DNA from: Pseudomonadota bacterium | GTDB taxonomy: Bacteria > Pseudomonadota > Alphaproteobacteria > Rhizobiales > Hyphomicrobiaceae | Length of the DNA: 8,571 nucleotides | NCBI GenBank assembly: GCA_023430845.1 | Contig: JAEYYJ010000399.1 | Span: 1-8,571 of the forward strand | Direction: 5' to 3' | In this document: positions 7,048-8,571 of the stretch, piece by piece | Layout of the letters: every line of letters starts with the position of its first letter | Numbering within the stretch: position 1 is the first letter of the stretch | Notes under the pieces: model-generated | Databases searched by the model: none | The model's input: the letters and a program-made list of their open reading frames with translations, nothing else | What the model was told of the DNA's origin: nothing | Program-made: the position numbers and the translations under genes

Positions 7048-7211
7048 GAGCGGCGGTTTACATCAATTGCGTGCATTTCGCGAGCGGGAGGCAGTCCCAG
7101 CGCTACCACCTCAAGGTAGTGCGTCAACTCACCTGGTACAGCACCCTGGACCTGGCGGCCCTGCTGTGCGATTTCGGCAGTGCAGCATCCACCTGAGCCG
7201 AGCCACGCCCC
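7048..7211. promoter_or_regulatory. Divergent intergenic region between lipB and the NTF2-like gene
   Basis: These 164 bases separate two divergent start codons and should contain both promoters, but I cannot point to a convincing -35/-10 pair for either. They hold a small stem-loop: GCGCTACC (7100-7107) pairs with GGTAGTGC (7115-7122) around a seven-base loop, with one G-U pair. A short frame from GTG 7071 to TGA 7196 (41 residues) has about 80% G/C in third position but no Shine-Dalgarno and no recognisable motif, so it is not called as a gene. Confidence 0.4.
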
Positions 7212-7667
7212 ATGTCCCAGACAGTGCCCAAGACTGACACCGAAGCCCTCATCCGCCGCTACTACGACGCCTTCAACAAGGGCGATACGGCGGCGATGCT
7301 GGCCATGCTTTCCGATGACGTCGCCCACGACGTCAATCAGGGCGCGCGCCGGGTCGGCAAGGCGGCCTTCGCGGACTTCTCCCGCCACATGAGCGAGACC
7401 TACGAGGAACGGCTGACCGATATCGCGGTGATGACGAGCGCCGATGGCACGCGCGCCGCGGCCGAGTTCAACGTGCACGGCACGTATCTCAAGACCGACG
7501 AGGGCCTGCCGCCGGCGAATGGCCAGAAGTATCAGCTTCCCGCAGGGGCGTTCTTCGCCATCGCGGACGGCAAGATCACGCGCGTCACCACGTATTACAA
7601 TCTCACGGACTGGCTGCTGCAGGTGGCGGGCGAGGCACTGGCAAAGGAACTTGCCGGCAAAGGCTGA
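7212..7667 (+). CDS. NTF2-like / SnoaL-like protein related to ketosteroid isomerases
   Basis: Small cytosolic protein of 151 residues with the cone-shaped NTF2 fold pattern: an N-terminal helix pair, TEALIRRYYDAFNKGDTAAMLAMLSDDV (10-37, ending at the usual acidic turn); a middle strand region, AAEFNVHGTYLKTD (83-96); and a closing strand, GAFFAIADGKITRVTTYYN (112-130). It resembles the group annotated as ketosteroid isomerase-related proteins, whose substrates are mostly unknown. Asp40 in DDVAHDV lies where the catalytic Asp of true ketosteroid isomerases falls, but that does not prove isomerase activity. ATG 7212 is the first good start; its Shine-Dalgarno is weak. A GNAT gene follows 10 nt after the stop, and a nitrilase-type gene after that, suggesting one operon with a shared substrate or pathway. 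Confidence 0.8.
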   Translation: MSQTVPKTDTEALIRRYYDAFNKGDTAAMLAMLSDDVAHDVNQGARRVGKAAFADFSRHMSETYEERLTDIAVMTSADGTRAAAEFNVHGTYLKTDEGLPPANGQKYQLPAGAFFAIADGKITRVTTYYNLTDWLLQVAGEALAKELAGKG

Positions 7668-7672
7668 GGAGA
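7666..7672 (+). promoter_or_regulatory. Shine-Dalgarno sequence of the GNAT gene
   Basis: GAGGAGA overlaps the stop codon of the NTF2-like gene and ends five bases before ATG 7678. It decides the GNAT start, since the frame stays open far upstream within the preceding gene, and it suggests translational coupling. Confidence 0.7.
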
Positions 7673-7677
7673 GCGCC

Positions 7678-8268
7678 ATGGTGCTGCGCGTCGAAAGCCT
7701 GACCGGAGATGCCGTGCGCGCGGCCATACCCGAGCTTGCGCGGCTGCGCGTGGCCGTCTTCCGCGACTGGCCCTATCTCTATGACGGCACGGTCAACTAC
7801 GAGACGGCTTATCTGCGCCGGTTCGCGGCGTCGACGGATGCGGTGGTGATCGCAGCCTACGACGACGACACTGTCGTAGGTGTCGCGACAGGCGCGCCCC
7901 TCGCCGATCATGCCGAAGCCTTCGGCAAGGCCTTCACCGATCGCGGGCTCGATATCGATCGCATTTTCTACTGCGGCGAGTCCGTGCTGCTCTCCAACTA
8001 TCGCGGTCATGGGCTCGGTCATGCTTTCTTCGATGGCCGCGAGGCGCACGCGCGTGCGCTCGGCCGTTTCGACAAGATCACATTCTGCGGTGTTGTGCGC
8101 CCCGACGATCATCCACTGAAGCCCACCCGATACCGTCCCCTCGACGCTTTCTGGATGAAGCGCGGCTATGCCAAGGTCGATGGCCTGACGGGATCGTTCG
8201 CCTGGAAGGACATCGATCAGAGCGAGGAGACCTCAAAGCACATGCAGTTCTGGATGAAGGCGCTCTGA
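7678..8268 (+). CDS. GNAT-family N-acetyltransferase, substrate unknown
   Basis: The 196-residue protein has the layout of GCN5-related acetyltransferases, which move an acetyl group from acetyl-CoA to an amine. Visible parts: an N-terminal helix with LARLRVAVFRDWPYLYDG (20-37); a central strand pair, AVVIAAYDDDTVVGVATGAP (55-74); motif A with strand FYCGESVLLSNY (97-108); the acetyl-CoA pyrophosphate loop RGHGLG (109-114), fitting the R/Q-x-x-G-x-G/A rule; and a C-terminal part with FWMKRGYAKVDGL (158-170). The phrase VRPDDHPLKPTRYRPLD (140-156) is conserved in a subgroup often encoded next to, or fused with, carbon-nitrogen hydrolases, which is the arrangement here: the hydrolase begins one base after this stop. 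The start is ATG 7678, with a good Shine-Dalgarno. The substrate cannot be told from sequence. Confidence 0.85.
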   Translation: MVLRVESLTGDAVRAAIPELARLRVAVFRDWPYLYDGTVNYETAYLRRFAASTDAVVIAAYDDDTVVGVATGAPLADHAEAFGKAFTDRGLDIDRIFYCGESVLLSNYRGHGLGHAFFDGREAHARALGRFDKITFCGVVRPDDHPLKPTRYRPLDAFWMKRGYAKVDGLTGSFAWKDIDQSEETSKHMQFWMKAL

Positions 8269-8269
8269 C

Positions 8270-8571
8270 ATGGTCGCGCCTGCGCGAACCGTCCGCATTG
8301 CCGCTGCTGCTTATCCGCTCGATGCCCTGCCGACACTCGGCGCGATCGAGGACAAGCTCGCGCGCTGGGTTGCCGAAGCTGCGGGTGACGGTGCCGAACT
8401 GCTCGTCTTTCCCGAATATGGCGCGATGGAGCTGGCGGTGCCTGCTGGTGCTGCTGTCGTCGCGAGCCTCGATGCCTCGCTGCAGGCTGTATCCGAAGCC
8501 TTCCCGCGTATCGACGCCGTGCACGCTGATCTCGCCGAACGCTACAAGGTGCACATTCTTGGCGCGAGCGG
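8270..8571 (+). CDS. Carbon-nitrogen hydrolase (nitrilase superfamily), N-terminal part, cut by the window end
   Basis: The frame is open from ATG 8270 to the last base, giving 100 residues. It begins with a first strand, VRIAAAAYP (8-16), followed by helix IEDKLARWVAEAAGDGAELLVFPEY (26-50). The LVFPEY block is the first catalytic motif of the nitrilase superfamily, with Glu49 as the general base; the catalytic Lys and Cys would lie beyond the window. The ATG is one base after the GNAT stop (TGACATG), and GAAGG nine bases upstream (8256-8260) can serve as Shine-Dalgarno, so it is co-transcribed and probably translationally coupled. Members of this superfamily cleave amides, nitriles or carbamoyl groups, or run as amidases in pairs with acetyltransferases; which one applies here cannot be seen. 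Confidence 0.85.
   Translation, partial: MVAPARTVRIAAAAYPLDALPTLGAIEDKLARWVAEAAGDGAELLVFPEYGAMELAVPAGAAVVASLDASLQAVSEAFPRIDAVHADLAERYKVHILGAS

Noticed and set aside
7444..7677. An N-terminal extension of the GNAT frame into the NTF2-like gene
   Set aside because: The extension is Arg/Ser-rich out-of-frame translation of the preceding gene, and a good Shine-Dalgarno points to ATG 7678.
7044..7727. A 227-codon minus frame whose TGA overlaps the lipB ATG (ATGA), like a coupled upstream gene
   Set aside because: Most of it is antisense to the NTF2-like gene and its start lies inside the GNAT gene. The part unique to 7048-7211 shows no family, so the ATGA overlap is likely chance.

Overview
This window looks like chromosomal DNA from a GC-rich alphaproteobacterium. 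Order Hyphomicrobiales (Rhizobiales) is my best guess, from protein resemblance, codon choice (mostly G/C in third position) and gene set; no rRNA or other marker is present to settle it. Genes are tightly packed, and GC content looks even by eye from end to end. I see no insertion sequence, tRNA, rRNA, CRISPR array or phage gene.

Layout. (1) Bases 2-503: the last 20 codons of a short-chain dehydrogenase/reductase (SDR) gene, followed 19 nt later by folB (dihydroneopterin aldolase), both on + and probably part of a folate/pterin operon. (2) Bases 500-1807, minus: hslU, the ATPase of the HslUV protease. Its stop codon overlaps that of folB inside one CTAG. hslV is not beside it. (3) Bases 1808-2033: divergent intergenic region with a 6-bp inverted repeat. 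(4) Bases 2034-5203, +: boxC and boxB, two central enzymes of aerobic CoA-dependent benzoate degradation. BoxB epoxidises benzoyl-CoA and BoxC opens the ring of the epoxide with loss of formate. BoxB keeps all six expected di-iron ligands. No boxA, ligase, boxD or regulator is in the window. (5) Bases 5204-5458: intergenic, with one strong hairpin lacking a T-tract. (6) Bases 5459-6358, +: an exported parvulin-type peptidyl-prolyl isomerase. It converges on (7) lipB (octanoyltransferase, minus, 6361-7047); the two stop codons lie within the palindrome TAAATTTA. (8) Bases 7048-7211: divergent intergenic region with a small stem-loop and a doubtful 41-codon ORF. (9) Bases 7212-8571, +: a tightly spaced operon of an NTF2-like (ketosteroid-isomerase-related) protein, a GNAT acetyltransferase and a truncated nitrilase-superfamily hydrolase.

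How they work together: most genes are core (folate synthesis, proteolysis, envelope protein folding, lipoate attachment). The metabolic accessory is boxC-boxB, placed between hslU and the isomerase. The least understood part is the NTF2-GNAT-nitrilase operon at the right end; its substrate cannot be read from sequence. I found no clear undescribed system. The points most worth checking are the isolated boxCB pair, the orphan hslU, the overlapping start-stop at boxC, the palindromic shared stops, and the right-end operon.
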